Positions 1-10,027 of a stretch of DNA of 64,000 nt are shown piece after piece; positions within the stretch are counted from its first letter, which is position 1; every line of letters starts with the position of its first letter. Both the position numbers and the translations under genes were made by a program. Origin of the DNA: Saccharopolyspora kobensis (GTDB lineage: Bacteria > Actinomycetota > Actinomycetes > Mycobacteriales > Pseudonocardiaceae); assembly GCF_900108315.1 (NCBI RefSeq), contig NZ_FNVB01000006.1, positions 330,180 through 394,179 of the forward strand. The letters run 5' to 3'. The notes beneath the pieces are model-generated. The model did not search any database. It worked only from the letters and a program-made list of their open reading frames with translations, and was not told the DNA's origin.

Positions 1-89
1 CGGTGCCCCGCAGCCCACCGACCGGGTGCCAGAATGGCGATCGATCGCATGTGGGGGCGTTCGCTGTTCAATCCGGAAAGGGCGCATCG

Positions 90-1328
90 GTGACCTGGCA
101 AGACGAGTTGCAGAATCTCGACGCCGAACTCGCGGCGGGTCGGATTTCCGCCGAGGAGTATCGCCAGCGGCGGGACGCCGTGCTCGGTCGCGCTCAAGGC
201 GGGCAGAACGGACCTGCTTCCGGCGGATTCCCGCAGCAGCAGCCCGGCACTCCGTCGGGTGGTCTGCCGCAGCAGCCCGGCACTCCGGCCGGAGGTACTC
301 CGCAGCAGCAGGGCAGCCCGTTCCCGCCCGCCTTCAGCTGGGGAGACGCCGCTGCGCAGGGGGCGCAGCAGCAGGCCCAGCCGCAGCAGCAGGTCTCGGG
401 TGATGCCACGCAGGTCGTGCCGAACCCGGTCGCTCCGCAGCCGCCGCAGAACGACTCCGAGAGCACCCAGGTCGTCAACCTCAACCAGCAGCAACAGCAG
501 TGGCCGGCGCAGCAGCCGCCACCGCAGCAGCCGCAGTGGGGCCCGCAGCAGGGCTGGGGCCCGGTGGAGAGCACCGGCACCCCGTGGGGCGACGACCTGC
601 CCGGCGGGCAGCCGGAGCACGGCGACGCGGCCTGGATGCGGCAGGGCCCCGAGGTCTTCGACAGCGCGGGCAAGTCCGGCAAGGGCAAGCTCATCGCCGG
701 GCTGTCCATCGGCGGTGTGCTGGTGGTCGGCCTGATCGTCGCGCTGATCTTCTTCTTCACCAGCGGCAACGACAGCCCGGGCGAGGTCATCGAGGCCGAG
801 CCGACCGTGCAGACCCCGCCGCCGCCGACGACCAAGGAACTGCCCGAGCCGCCCGCGGCCAACCCGAACCCGCCCGCCAACCCGCAGGACGTGCTGGTCG
901 GCGTGGAGGGCCCGGCGCACCCGTGGAACGGTCCGCTGGACCTGCCCGCGCTGCAGGGCCACAAGGCCGGCGTGCTGCAGCCGCAGGCCGTGCTGGACAC
1001 CGCGATCCAGAACGGCCTGACCGACGGCTGGTTCACCAAGACCGACGGCCCGCCGCAGGTCACGCTGCTCGCGCTGCGCATGCCGAGCCCGGACGCGGCC
1101 TCCACCGTGGTGCAGAAGTACCTCGACGCCCAGCAGGGCCTGGCCGTCGAGGAGGACCTGTCGTACAAGGGCGTGGAGGTCGTCTCCACCGGCAGCACCT
1201 TCCGCACCGCCTACGTGTCGCACGGCTGGGTGGTCATCATCGACTCCAGCGGTGAGCAGGCCGAGCAGAAGTTCAAGGACGTGCTCTCGCAGCAGCTCGC
1301 CAAGACCCCGCCGACCGTCCGCGACTGA
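90..1328 (+). CDS. Q/P-rich single-pass membrane protein, unknown function
   Basis: I do not recognise a named family. The GTG at 90 is preferred because GGAAAG lies about ten bases upstream; the frame is open further upstream, but that part looks like leader. The first 35 residues (WQDELQNLDAELAAGRISAEEY) look like a SHOCT-type short helical module. Residues 40-190 are a Gln/Pro/Gly linker. One transmembrane helix lies near residues 198-222. A Pro-rich stalk and a folded extracytoplasmic domain of about 130 residues follow. The layout suggests a membrane-anchored surface or regulatory protein. It ends convergently with the next gene across a perfect hairpin. Confidence 0.75.
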   Translation: MTWQDELQNLDAELAAGRISAEEYRQRRDAVLGRAQGGQNGPASGGFPQQQPGTPSGGLPQQPGTPAGGTPQQQGSPFPPAFSWGDAAAQGAQQQAQPQQQVSGDATQVVPNPVAPQPPQNDSESTQVVNLNQQQQQWPAQQPPPQQPQWGPQQGWGPVESTGTPWGDDLPGGQPEHGDAAWMRQGPEVFDSAGKSGKGKLIAGLSIGGVLVVGLIVALIFFFTSGNDSPGEVIEAEPTVQTPPPPTTKELPEPPAANPNPPANPQDVLVGVEGPAHPWNGPLDLPALQGHKAGVLQPQAVLDTAIQNGLTDGWFTKTDGPPQVTLLALRMPSPDAASTVVQKYLDAQQGLAVEEDLSYKGVEVVSTGSTFRTAYVSHGWVVIIDSSGEQAEQKFKDVLSQQLAKTPPTVRD

Positions 1329-1337
1329 CGACCGACG

Positions 1338-1383
1338 CGAAACGGCCCGTCCACCTCGAAACCGAGGAGGACGGGCCGTTTCG
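1338..1383. terminator. Bidirectional hairpin terminator
   Basis: The 15-base arms CGAAACGGCCCGTCC and GGACGGGCCGTTTCG are perfectly complementary, and a shorter inner stem lies between them. The element sits between two convergent stop codons (1328 on + and 1390 on -), so it can end both transcripts. Confidence 0.85.
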
Positions 1384-1389
1384 CTTCGG

Positions 1390-4300
1390 TCAGGCTTCGT
1401 AGTCGGCGGTCTTGAGGAGCTCTCGCAGCGTGGCGCGGGAGACGTCCGGGCCGAACTGGGCGGCGATACCGGACTTCCCGGCCTCCGCCAGGCGCTGCCA
1501 GGTCTCGTCGTCGCTGAGCAGGCGGATCACCTCGGCGGCCAGGCCCGGCGCGTCGTCGGCGACCAGTACCTCCTTGCCGTGCTCCAGGTGCATGCCCTCG
1601 ACCGCCACCGTCGTGCCGACCACCGGCACCCCGAGGCTGAGGCTCTCGCCGACCTTGCCCTTGACGCCCGCGCCGAACCGCAGCGGCGCCAGGGTCACGC
1701 GGCTGCGCGCGTAGTGCGGCTCCAGCTCCGCGACCCAGCCGTGCACCTCGACGCCCGGCCCGGCCAGCGCGCGGACCTCGTCGGTCGGGTTGCTGCCGAT
1801 CACGTGCAGCACCGCCTCCGGGCACTTCTCGCGCACCAGCGGCATGATCTCGCGGGCCGCCCAGCGCGCCGCGTCGACGTTCGGCGGGTGGTCGAAGCTG
1901 CCCACGAACACGACGTCCTTGCGGCCGTCGGGCTGCGCCGGGCTCCAGTCCACCTCGTGCACGTTGGACAGCACGCGGACGTCGGCTTCGGGGACGAGCT
2001 CGCCCAGCAGCGCCCGCTCCGCTTCCGAGACCACCAGCGTGACGTCGCACGCCCTGGCCAGGCCGAGCTCCATCTGCCGGGACGCGAAGGCCTTGCGGCG
2101 CAGGGCCTCGGCCTTGTCCGCGTCGCCCTGCCGCTCGGCGACCTCGGCCTGCCGCTCCAGCCGGAGGAAGTGCACGTCGACGGTGTCGTAGGCGATCACC
2201 GCCTGCGGCGCGCAGGTGCGCAGCTCCTCCACCAGGCTCCAGGCGACCTGCGGGCGCGACAGCAGCGCCAGCGAGATCTCCGAACCGGCCTCGTGCAGGA
2301 ACGCCTGCTGCAGCTCCGGTGCGGGCAGGACGGTGACGCCGAGCTGCTGCAGCTCCGTGGTGTAGGGCTCCAGGTGCGCGTGGTTGGCCGGGAAGAACAC
2401 CACCCGGCAGCCGAGCTCGACGAACTGCTCCAGCACGCGGCGGATCCGCACCGAGCCGGAGTCGAAGTCCGGCCGCGGCACCTGGTGGTCCTTGACCAGC
2501 ACGATCGGCCCGTGGTGGCCGCGGGTGCCGCGGTGGCGGGCCAGCCAGAGGTTGCGCGGCGAGGCTTCCGGCAGGTGCTCGGCGGCGAGCGTGTCCGCCC
2601 ACTTCGCCACGAAGGCCTTGCGGTTGATCTCCTGGTGCTTCTTCACCCCGGTGCTGAGATCGGTGCCGTTGGACACGCCCTCGTGGTGCACCACGACGGC
2701 CTTCGGCTGCACCACGGTCCGGTAGCCGGCCGCGCGCACCGCGAACGCCAGGTCGGTGTCCTCGTAGTAGGCGGGCGCGTAGCGGGTGTCGAAGCCACCG
2801 ACCTCCCGGAACACGTCGTTGCGGACCAGGATCGCGGCCCCGGAGCAGTAGTCGACGTCGCGGACCACGTTGAACTCGGCGCCACCGGGATCGGTGTTGC
2901 GGCCGTAGTTCCAGCCGTTGCCGTCGGCCCACACGATGCCGCCGGCCTCCTGCAGCCTGCCGTCCGGGTACACCAGCTTGGCGCCGACCAGTCCGATGCG
3001 GTCGTCGGAGCGCATCGTGTCCATCAGGACGTCGAGCCAGGACTCGGTGACCTCGGCGTCGTTGTTCAGGAAGAACAGGTACTCGCCGCGGGCGTGCTCG
3101 GCACCGAGGTTGCAGGCGCCGATGAACCCGAGGTTGCGCTCGGCGCGCACCAGCCGCACGCCTTCGCAGGCGGCGAGCTTCTCGGCGCTGTCGTCCGGTG
3201 AGGCGTCGTCGACGACGATCACCTCGAACGGCACGGAGACCACGTGCCCGCCAAGGAACCGCAGGCACTGCCGGGTGTAGGGCCACTTGCCGTGCACCGG
3301 CACGATCACGCTGACCAGCGGCTGGTCGCTGCGCGGCACCGGCAGCGGGCCGGTCTCGACGACCTCCTCGGCCTGCACGACGCCCGGCTTGCGGCCGAGG
3401 ACGATCTCGTAGGCGTCGCGGCGCGCGGTCCCGCGCGGCGCCACCCGCTCCACGACCTTGCGGTACTTCGTCACCGCGCGCTGCACCAGCGCGGAGTTCT
3501 GCGCCGCCAGCTCGGCGTTCGCCTCGCTGAGCTCCGCCGCCTGCCGCTCGGCGTCCGCTACGCGTCCTTCGAGCCGCGCGACGGTGTCGCGCAACCACTC
3601 GATGCGCGCCGCGTCGCGCTCCGCGCTCTCGCGGCGCTCGCGCAGCTCGCCGCCGAGCCGGTCGAGCTCCGCTCGCAGCTTCGCCTGCTCGCGGACTCCT
3701 TGGTCGGCGCGCTGCTCCTCGCTCTTGCGCAGCTCTTCGAGCCGCCCGATCACGCTCTTGAGCTCTTCGGCCTCGTCCCGGCTGCGCTGGTAGAGGTCGT
3801 TGAGCTTGGCGACGTCGGCGACCGCGGCGTCGCGCTGCTCGATGATCGGCGCGACGTCTCCGCTGCGGCGGGCGAGGGTGAGCTGGGCGTCGGTGAGCAG
3901 GGCGGCGGCGGGCAGCTTCGGCAGGTGCTTGTCGGAGGCGATGCCGAGCAGGTAGGTGTGCGGCACGCCCTGCCGGAGGGTCCAGCCGTCCTCGCCCGGG
4001 TCGATGGTCTGCAGCCGGACGCCTTCGATCGCGGTGTCCGGGTCGCCGGGATCGGCGGGGGTGAGCAGCGAGCCGACCGTCACGTTCTGCTTGAGCACCG
4101 CCACGTGCCGGAACGCGCCCTCCAGCAGGGATTCGTACTCGTCGGCGGTGAGTTCCTTGACGTGGTACGGGTTGTCGTTGCCGTGCTCGTGCGAGTAGAC
4201 CGCCGTGTCCGGGGTGCTGCTGAAGAACAGCCCGCCCTGGGCCAGCCGCGACTTGACCAGCCGCAGCACGGCGCCGTGGTCCTCGACGTGCTCTATGGCC

Positions 4301-4647
4301 TCGAAGCAGACGATCACGTCGAAGGGCGCGGCGTCGGCGAGCAGGTCGGGATCGGTGATCGAGCCGAGCTGGAAGGTGACGTCGCCGCTGCCGTACTTGC
4401 GCTTGGCGTGCTCGACGGTGTCGGGGTCGATGTCCACGCCCACGACCTCGGCGCCCTCGGCGGCCAGCAGCGCGGCGCCGTAGCCCTCTCCGCAGGCCAG
4501 GTCGAGCACCCGCTTGCCGCGCACGAACCGGGCTGCCATCGCGTAGCGGTGGTAGTGCTCGTAGATGACTTGGACGTCATCGGTCCACGGCACGCACCGC
4601 TCGCCGGTCCACTCGATCAGCCGCTCGTCCTTCGGGTCCCTCGCCAC
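1390..4647 (-). CDS. Three-domain fusion: SAM methyltransferase, GT2 and GT4 glycosyltransferases
   Basis: The protein has about 1085 residues. Residues 40-240 form a class I methyltransferase with the SAM motif DLACGEGYG (about 49-57) and VDIDPD (71-76). Residues 265-395 are charged and predicted coiled coil. Residues 444-670 are a GT-A family 2 transferase, with VSVIVPVHG, the Asp pair at 480-481, the metal-site-like NND (528-530) and YEDTD (629-633). Residues 715-1080 are a GT-B family 4/1 domain (VVFVGSFDHPPN, GAGVKGKVGESLSLG, then the acceptor/donor Glu region). The GTG at 4647 is the last start before conservation is lost; no strong ribosome site is visible. Such fusions usually build or methyl-cap cell-surface glycans. 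The role in this organism is inferred. Confidence 0.85.
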   Translation of the reverse strand: MARDPKDERLIEWTGERCVPWTDDVQVIYEHYHRYAMAARFVRGKRVLDLACGEGYGAALLAAEGAEVVGVDIDPDTVEHAKRKYGSGDVTFQLGSITDPDLLADAAPFDVIVCFEAIEHVEDHGAVLRLVKSRLAQGGLFFSSTPDTAVYSHEHGNDNPYHVKELTADEYESLLEGAFRHVAVLKQNVTVGSLLTPADPGDPDTAIEGVRLQTIDPGEDGWTLRQGVPHTYLLGIASDKHLPKLPAAALLTDAQLTLARRSGDVAPIIEQRDAAVADVAKLNDLYQRSRDEAEELKSVIGRLEELRKSEEQRADQGVREQAKLRAELDRLGGELRERRESAERDAARIEWLRDTVARLEGRVADAERQAAELSEANAELAAQNSALVQRAVTKYRKVVERVAPRGTARRDAYEIVLGRKPGVVQAEEVVETGPLPVPRSDQPLVSVIVPVHGKWPYTRQCLRFLGGHVVSVPFEVIVVDDASPDDSAEKLAACEGVRLVRAERNLGFIGACNLGAEHARGEYLFFLNNDAEVTESWLDVLMDTMRSDDRIGLVGAKLVYPDGRLQEAGGIVWADGNGWNYGRNTDPGGAEFNVVRDVDYCSGAAILVRNDVFREVGGFDTRYAPAYYEDTDLAFAVRAAGYRTVVQPKAVVVHHEGVSNGTDLSTGVKKHQEINRKAFVAKWADTLAAEHLPEASPRNLWLARHRGTRGHHGPIVLVKDHQVPRPDFDSGSVRIRRVLEQFVELGCRVVFFPANHAHLEPYTTELQQLGVTVLPAPELQQAFLHEAGSEISLALLSRPQVAWSLVEELRTCAPQAVIAYDTVDVHFLRLERQAEVAERQGDADKAEALRRKAFASRQMELGLARACDVTLVVSEAERALLGELVPEADVRVLSNVHEVDWSPAQPDGRKDVVFVGSFDHPPNVDAARWAAREIMPLVREKCPEAVLHVIGSNPTDEVRALAGPGVEVHGWVAELEPHYARSRVTLAPLRFGAGVKGKVGESLSLGVPVVGTTVAVEGMHLEHGKEVLVADDAPGLAAEVIRLLSDDETWQRLAEAGKSGIAAQFGPDVSRATLRELLKTADYEA

Positions 4648-4730
4648 GTACCGCAGGTTATCGCCCGGATCTCGCTCCCGTGCCGATACGTCCGAACCCG
4701 CTGCACGACGCCGCGCCCGGGCGACGGTGG

Positions 4731-5072
4731 TCAGCGGGGCGGGGGCTCGTCGATCCAGCGGAACCAGGCTTCGCCGTCCTGGACGTGGAGGATGAACTCC
4801 GCCACCGGGCCGCGCGGGGAGACCAGCGTCAGGGCCTCGTTGATGCGGTCGTAGATCTGCTCCCAGGCCGCCCAGTCGTCGTCGGACTCCGCGAGTTCGA
4901 GTTCGGCGGCGAACACGGGCTCGAACTCGGCGAACGCCGGTTGCGGCCGGAACGGTCCGGACAGCCACGGGAAGTCCGCGTCGGTGACCTCGATCTCGCC
5001 GACCAGCTCTTCGCCGCGGTGCAGCCGCCACGTCTCTCCCGGGAACACGGACCGGACCGTACGCGGCGGCAC
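4731..5072 (-). CDS. Conserved hypothetical protein, 113 aa
   Basis: Acidic small protein with many aromatic residues (WRLH, DFPWLSG, DDWAAWEQIYDRI, EAWFRW) and no signal peptide or membrane helix. I do not recognise the family. GTG at 5072 is the longest start; GTG at 5048 in the same frame is an alternative. It lies 83 bases upstream of the methyltransferase-glycosyltransferase fusion on the same strand, so the two may be co-transcribed, and it is divergent from the two-component system operon. Confidence 0.65.
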   Translation of the reverse strand: MPPRTVRSVFPGETWRLHRGEELVGEIEVTDADFPWLSGPFRPQPAFAEFEPVFAAELELAESDDDWAAWEQIYDRINEALTLVSPRGPVAEFILHVQDGEAWFRWIDEPPPR

Positions 5073-5093
5073 CGACGGGCTCAGATGAAAAAC

Positions 5094-5117
5094 CTCTCAT
5101 CCGGCTTTCATGCCGGG
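5094..5117 (+). promoter_or_regulatory. Direct repeat, possible OmpR-type regulator site
   Basis: CTCTCAT at 5094-5100 and CTTTCAT at 5105-5111 are spaced exactly 11 bp, each followed by a CGG-type extension. OmpR/PhoB-family regulators bind direct repeats with an 11-bp period. The site is in the divergent gap just upstream of the two-component operon that encodes such a regulator, so autoregulation is possible. This is inferred from spacing only. Confidence 0.35.
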
Positions 5118-5137
5118 TCGCGGGAACGGAGGTCAGA

Positions 5138-6847
<1,710 letters not shown>

Positions 6848-6851
<4 letters not shown>

Positions 6852-7510
6852 GCAAGATCCTTATCGCGGAGGACGAGACGCGCATCGCGGCGTTCATCGA
6901 GAAGGGATTGCGCGCCAACGGCTTCACCACCACCGTCGTCGGCGACGGCGACACCGCCCAGGACTACCTGCTCACCGGCGACTTCGACCTGGTGGTGCTG
7001 GACCTGGGGCTGCCGGGCAAGGACGGGTTCTCGGTGCTGCGGGCGGTGCGCGCCCAGCACATGACGGTGCCGGTGATCATCCTGACCGCGCGGGACGGCG
7101 TGCACGACACGGTGGCCGGGCTGGAGGGCGGCGCGGACGACTACATGACCAAGCCGTTCCGGTTCGAGGAACTGCTGGCCCGGGTGCGGCTGCGGCTGCG
7201 CCCGGTGGACCGGGTGCCGGAGGTGACGGTGCTGCGCGACGGCGAGCTGTCGCTCGACCTGCGCACCCGCCGCGCCCAGGTCCCGAACGGCACGGTGGAC
7301 CTGACGGCGCGGGAGTTCGCGATGCTGGAGCTGTTCCTGCGGCACTCGGGCCAGGTGCTCAGCCGCGAGCAGATCCTCTCCCACGTGTGGGGCTACGACT
7401 TCGACCCGGGCTCCAACGTGGTCGACGTCTACGTGCGGGCGCTGCGGCGCAAGATCGGCGCGGAGCGCATCACCACGGTCCGCGGCATGGGCTACCGCCT
7501 CGGCACCTGA
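6848..7510 (+). CDS. OmpR/PhoB-family response regulator
   Basis: 220 residues. The receiver domain has acidic residues E8/D9, phospho-acceptor Asp52 in VVLDLGLPG, and the conserved Lys102 in TKPF. A C-terminal winged helix DNA-binding domain (about 125-220) ends in the usual RGMGYRL motif. ATG 6848 overlaps the kinase stop codon, and GAGGAG lies about nine bases upstream. It is the partner of the upstream kinase and phosphorylation by it is expected. Confidence 0.94.
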
Positions 7511-7550
7511 CGGGTCCCGGCCGGTTCCGCCGCCCCAGGGCTCCGACCAC

Positions 7551-7594
7551 GCGATTTCAATTGAAATCGAACACCTGATTTCAATTGAAATCGC
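7551..7594. repeat. 44-bp palindromic 3'-end element, family A (copy 1)
   Basis: Reads GCGATTTCAATTGAAATCG, then a 6-base centre, then the inverted arm ending ATTGAAATCGC. The whole 44 bp is a near-palindrome and each half contains ATTTCAATTGAAAT. It lies 3' of the response regulator in a convergent gap. The same 44-bp architecture recurs at 7647, 12928, 13025, 17456 and 54097. Confidence 0.85.
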
Positions 7595-7609
7595 GGACGT
7601 TCACCACCG

Positions 7610-7642
7610 GCACCGGCGTGTCGGGCCGCGACACGCCGGTGC
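7610..7642. terminator. Hairpin with GTGTCG/CGACAC core
   Basis: Perfect 14-base arms GCACCGGCGTGTCG and CGACACGCCGGTGC around a 5-base loop, between two family A palindromes. The same core stem recurs at 12891-12923. Its position in a convergent gap suggests a bidirectional terminator. Confidence 0.75.
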
Positions 7643-7646
7643 CTGC

Positions 7647-7690
7647 GCGATTTCAATTGAAGTTGGACGTCTGATTTCAATTGAAATCGC
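7647..7690. repeat. 44-bp palindromic 3'-end element, family A (copy 2)
   Basis: Second family A copy in this gap; the centre is GGACGTCTG and the left arm has two substitutions (GAAGTTGG). It is 26 bp from the stop codon of the convergent baeRF gene. Confidence 0.85.
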
Positions 7691-7692
7691 CG

Positions 7693-7740
7693 CAGGGGCG
7701 TAGCGGAGGATCGCGTCAGGGGGCGTAGCGGAGGATCGCG
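7693..7740. repeat. Tandem duplication of a gene 3' end
   Basis: CAGGGG followed by CGTAGCGGAGGATCGCG (7693-7715) is repeated with one extra G at 7717-7740. The right copy encodes the last codons and stop of the baeRF gene; the left copy is an untranslated duplicate directly after it. Confidence 0.8.
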
Positions 7741-8831
7741 GCGATTTCCCCACCCGCCGGGATGTCGTCGCGGCGGACCGCCAGGACCTGGCCGCCGGTG
7801 AGCCAGACCCGGCGCGCGATCTCGTCCTGCAGGCCGTAGGTGGAGGCGCCGGCCGGTTCGAAGTCCACCGCGCCCGCCTCGTCGATGACGCCCGTCGTCG
7901 TGTTGTCGATGTCCACGAACACCGTGTCCACCGCGCCCATCGTCGCGTGGCGGGCCACGTCGGCGATGTCGCTGACCGCCCGGCCCTGCCCGGTGCGCAG
8001 GTCGAACAGCTCGTGCAGTTCGCGGAGCCGGTCGGCGTGCAGGTCGTCCAGGACGCTGCGGGCCGCCGAGGCCAGTTCGCGGTCGGTGCTCTCCTCCGGG
8101 TTGCCGGTCAGGCCGACCGGCGCCAGCTCGGGAGCGCCGCTCACCGAGCGGAAGATGCTCTGCAGCGGCTCGGTGGCGGCCAGGATCAGCGGCACGTCGC
8201 CGCGCAGGACGGGCCGCAGCGCGCGGTCGACCTGCCGGGCGAACTGGCGGATGCGCACCTTCTTGCCCTCGTCGGCCTGCAGCCTGCGGATCGGCGAGCG
8301 GTCGGCGGGGAACGCCCGGCCCACCGCGCTGTCGATGTCGGACGGCATCCCGGGCACCTCGATGGTCACCGGGTCCAGCTCGGGCAGCACTTCCAGCAGG
8401 CGCACCGAGTGCTGCGCCAGGGCCAGCACCAGCGCGGTGTTCGGGAAGGTGATCGAGCGAAGCAGCGGCTTGAGGTGGAACCGGTCGGAGACCTCGACCG
8501 CGGCACGCAGGTGGTTGGGCAGCCGGAACGTGGTGATCGACGTCGGCGTGGCGAACACCGCGAGGCTGCGCGCCTGGTACCGGAAGAACGCCTCGTCGTC
8601 GCCGAGATCGGCGAGGTGGTCGGCCAGCTCGCCGACGGCGTCCTTGTCCGCGCCCGCCGCGCGGAGCTGCTCCAGCGCCTCGCCGGTCAGGTTCTTCAGC
8701 TCCACCCGCTCGGCCTCCCCGGTGGAGGCCGGGTCGGTCGGCAGGTACAGGGACGCGCTGTTCGGGTTGCGCGCGGTCAGCAGCGCGTCGACCTGGGAGC
8801 GCGTCGGGATGTCGGTGTGCAGGATCGCCAT
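7716..8831 (-). CDS. baeRF-family (bacterial eRF1-like) protein
   Basis: 371 residues. The start MAILHTDIPTRSQVDALL and the central region (VFATPTSITTFRLPNHL, RDVPLILAATEPL) match the bacterial archaeo-eukaryotic release factor-like group (baeRF/VLRF1 relatives), probably the baeRF3-type branch. These share a fold with peptide-release factor eRF1 domain 1 and are proposed to act on stalled ribosomes or RNA; the biochemical role is not settled. ATG 8831 has GGAGG seven bases upstream. It is divergent from the DMT transporter. Confidence 0.75.
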   Translation of the reverse strand: MAILHTDIPTRSQVDALLTARNPNSASLYLPTDPASTGEAERVELKNLTGEALEQLRAAGADKDAVGELADHLADLGDDEAFFRYQARSLAVFATPTSITTFRLPNHLRAAVEVSDRFHLKPLLRSITFPNTALVLALAQHSVRLLEVLPELDPVTIEVPGMPSDIDSAVGRAFPADRSPIRRLQADEGKKVRIRQFARQVDRALRPVLRGDVPLILAATEPLQSIFRSVSGAPELAPVGLTGNPEESTDRELASAARSVLDDLHADRLRELHELFDLRTGQGRAVSDIADVARHATMGAVDTVFVDIDNTTTGVIDEAGAVDFEPAGASTYGLQDEIARRVWLTGGQVLAVRRDDIPAGGEIAAILRYAP

Positions 8832-8882
8832 CGCAGACCTCCGCAGAACGTCCAGGGCGGCGTCGGTGCGGTGCGGAGCACG

Positions 8883-8911
8883 TTCCGAACGCCCTGTTAA
8901 CCCGTTAGGGT
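8883..8911 (+). promoter_or_regulatory. Candidate promoter for a leaderless leader peptide
   Basis: -35-like TTCCGA (8883-8888), a 17-bp spacer, and -10-like TAGGGT (8906-8911). The expected start of transcription, seven bases later, falls on the GTG at 8919. The spacer carries an imperfect inverted repeat (CCCTGTTAAC...GTTAGGG) that could bind a regulator. Confidence 0.5.
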
Positions 8912-8918
8912 GTGCCTC

Positions 8919-8963
8919 GTGAACTCGTACTGGCGTCGCGTCACTCCGCCGCCGTCCTGCTGA
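8919..8963 (+). CDS. Candidate 14-residue leader peptide ending PPPSC
   Basis: GTG 8919 to TGA 8961-8963 encodes V-NSYWRRVTPPPSC. It starts exactly where transcription from the TAGGGT -10 should begin (leaderless), and ends 153 bases before the transporter ATG. A Pro-Pro-Pro stretch slows ribosomes and Cys is the last codon, as in attenuation leaders. A 7-bp hairpin (CGACGGC/GCCGTCG) follows at about 8978-8998. I propose translation-dependent control of the downstream transporter. Confidence 0.4.
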   Translation: MNSYWRRVTPPPSC

Positions 8964-9116
8964 CGGGCGGCGCTCCTTCGACGGCTTGACCGGCCGTCGC
9001 TCACCCTGCTGTGCAGTCCTCCGTCGGTCTTGCCTGAAAACGGCGCCGGGAAACCCGCTGCACGCACGCGCCCCCGTTCGACGCGTCCCATCGCTCCTCG
9101 AACGGAAGAGTTCACG

Positions 9117-10013
9117 ATGTCCGACCAACTCCTCGACGCGCCCGCGCGCGCCTCGTTCCGCTCCGGCCCGCTCCTCGTCCTGCTGGCGTCCGCGCTGTGG
9201 GGCACCACCGGCACCGCGGCCAGCTTCGCCCCGGCCGGTGCCAGCCCGCTGTCGATCGGTGCCGCCACGATGGGCGTCGGCGGTCTGCTGCTGCTCGCGA
9301 TCGCGGGCCGTTCCGCCTTCGAAGTGCTGCGCTCCGGCCGGCCCGGCCTGCTCGTGGTGGGCGCGCTGGCGGTGGCCGTCTACCCGCTGGCGTTCTACTC
9401 GTCGATGGCGCTCGCCGGAGTCGCGATCGGCACCGTCGTCACGCTCGGGTCGGCGCCGGTGTTCGCCGCGATCCTGGAGCGGGTCGTCGACGGTGTCCGG
9501 CTGGACGGCCGGTGGGCGGTGTCGGCCGCGCTGGCGGTGCTCGGCCTGCTGCTGATCACCGGTGGCGGCTGGGCCGGTGCCGACGCGAACGCCCTGCTCG
9601 GCGCGCTGCTCGGTCTGCTCGGCGGCGCCGGGTACGTCGTGTACTCGTGGTCGGCGTCGCGGATGATGCGCCGGGGCCACGGGTCGCGCGCGGTGATGGG
9701 CGCGATGTTCGGCGCGGGCGCGCTCGTCCTGCTCCCGGTGCTCGCGCTCACCGGCGGACCGCTGCTCTCCTCGCCGTCCGGGCTGGCGGTCGCCGGCTAC
9801 CTGGCGGTGATCCCGATGGGACTGGCCTACGTGCTGTTCGGCGCCGGGCTGCGGCACACCTCCACCAGCGCGGCGACGACGCTGAGCCTGCTCGAACCGG
9901 TGGTCGCCGCGATCCTCGGCGTGCTCGTCGTCGGTGAGCGGCTGGACGCGGGCGCGTGGTTCGGGACGGTGCTGATCGGAGCCGGATTGGTGCTGGTCAG
10001 CACCCGTCGGTAG
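9117..10013 (+). CDS. EamA/DMT-superfamily transporter
   Basis: 298 residues with about ten hydrophobic helices in two EamA repeats; the first begins LLVLLASALWGTTGTAAS and the second ends ATTLSLLEPVVAAILGVLVVGERL, the usual end-of-repeat signature. These carriers export metabolites, often amino acids or their derivatives, through the cytoplasmic membrane. ATG 9117 has GGAAGAG upstream. The 14-codon leader upstream suggests attenuation. The substrate cannot be told from sequence. Confidence 0.88.
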   Translation: MSDQLLDAPARASFRSGPLLVLLASALWGTTGTAASFAPAGASPLSIGAATMGVGGLLLLAIAGRSAFEVLRSGRPGLLVVGALAVAVYPLAFYSSMALAGVAIGTVVTLGSAPVFAAILERVVDGVRLDGRWAVSAALAVLGLLLITGGGWAGADANALLGALLGLLGGAGYVVYSWSASRMMRRGHGSRAVMGAMFGAGALVLLPVLALTGGPLLSSPSGLAVAGYLAVIPMGLAYVLFGAGLRHTSTSAATTLSLLEPVVAAILGVLVVGERLDAGAWFGTVLIGAGLVLVSTRR

Positions 10014-10027
10014 AGGTTGTGCACAGC

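Noticed and set aside
1252..3201. 649-codon plus-strand open frame opposite the methyltransferase-glycosyltransferase fusion
   Set aside because: Shadow of a well-supported minus-strand gene; the start overlaps the convergent upstream gene.
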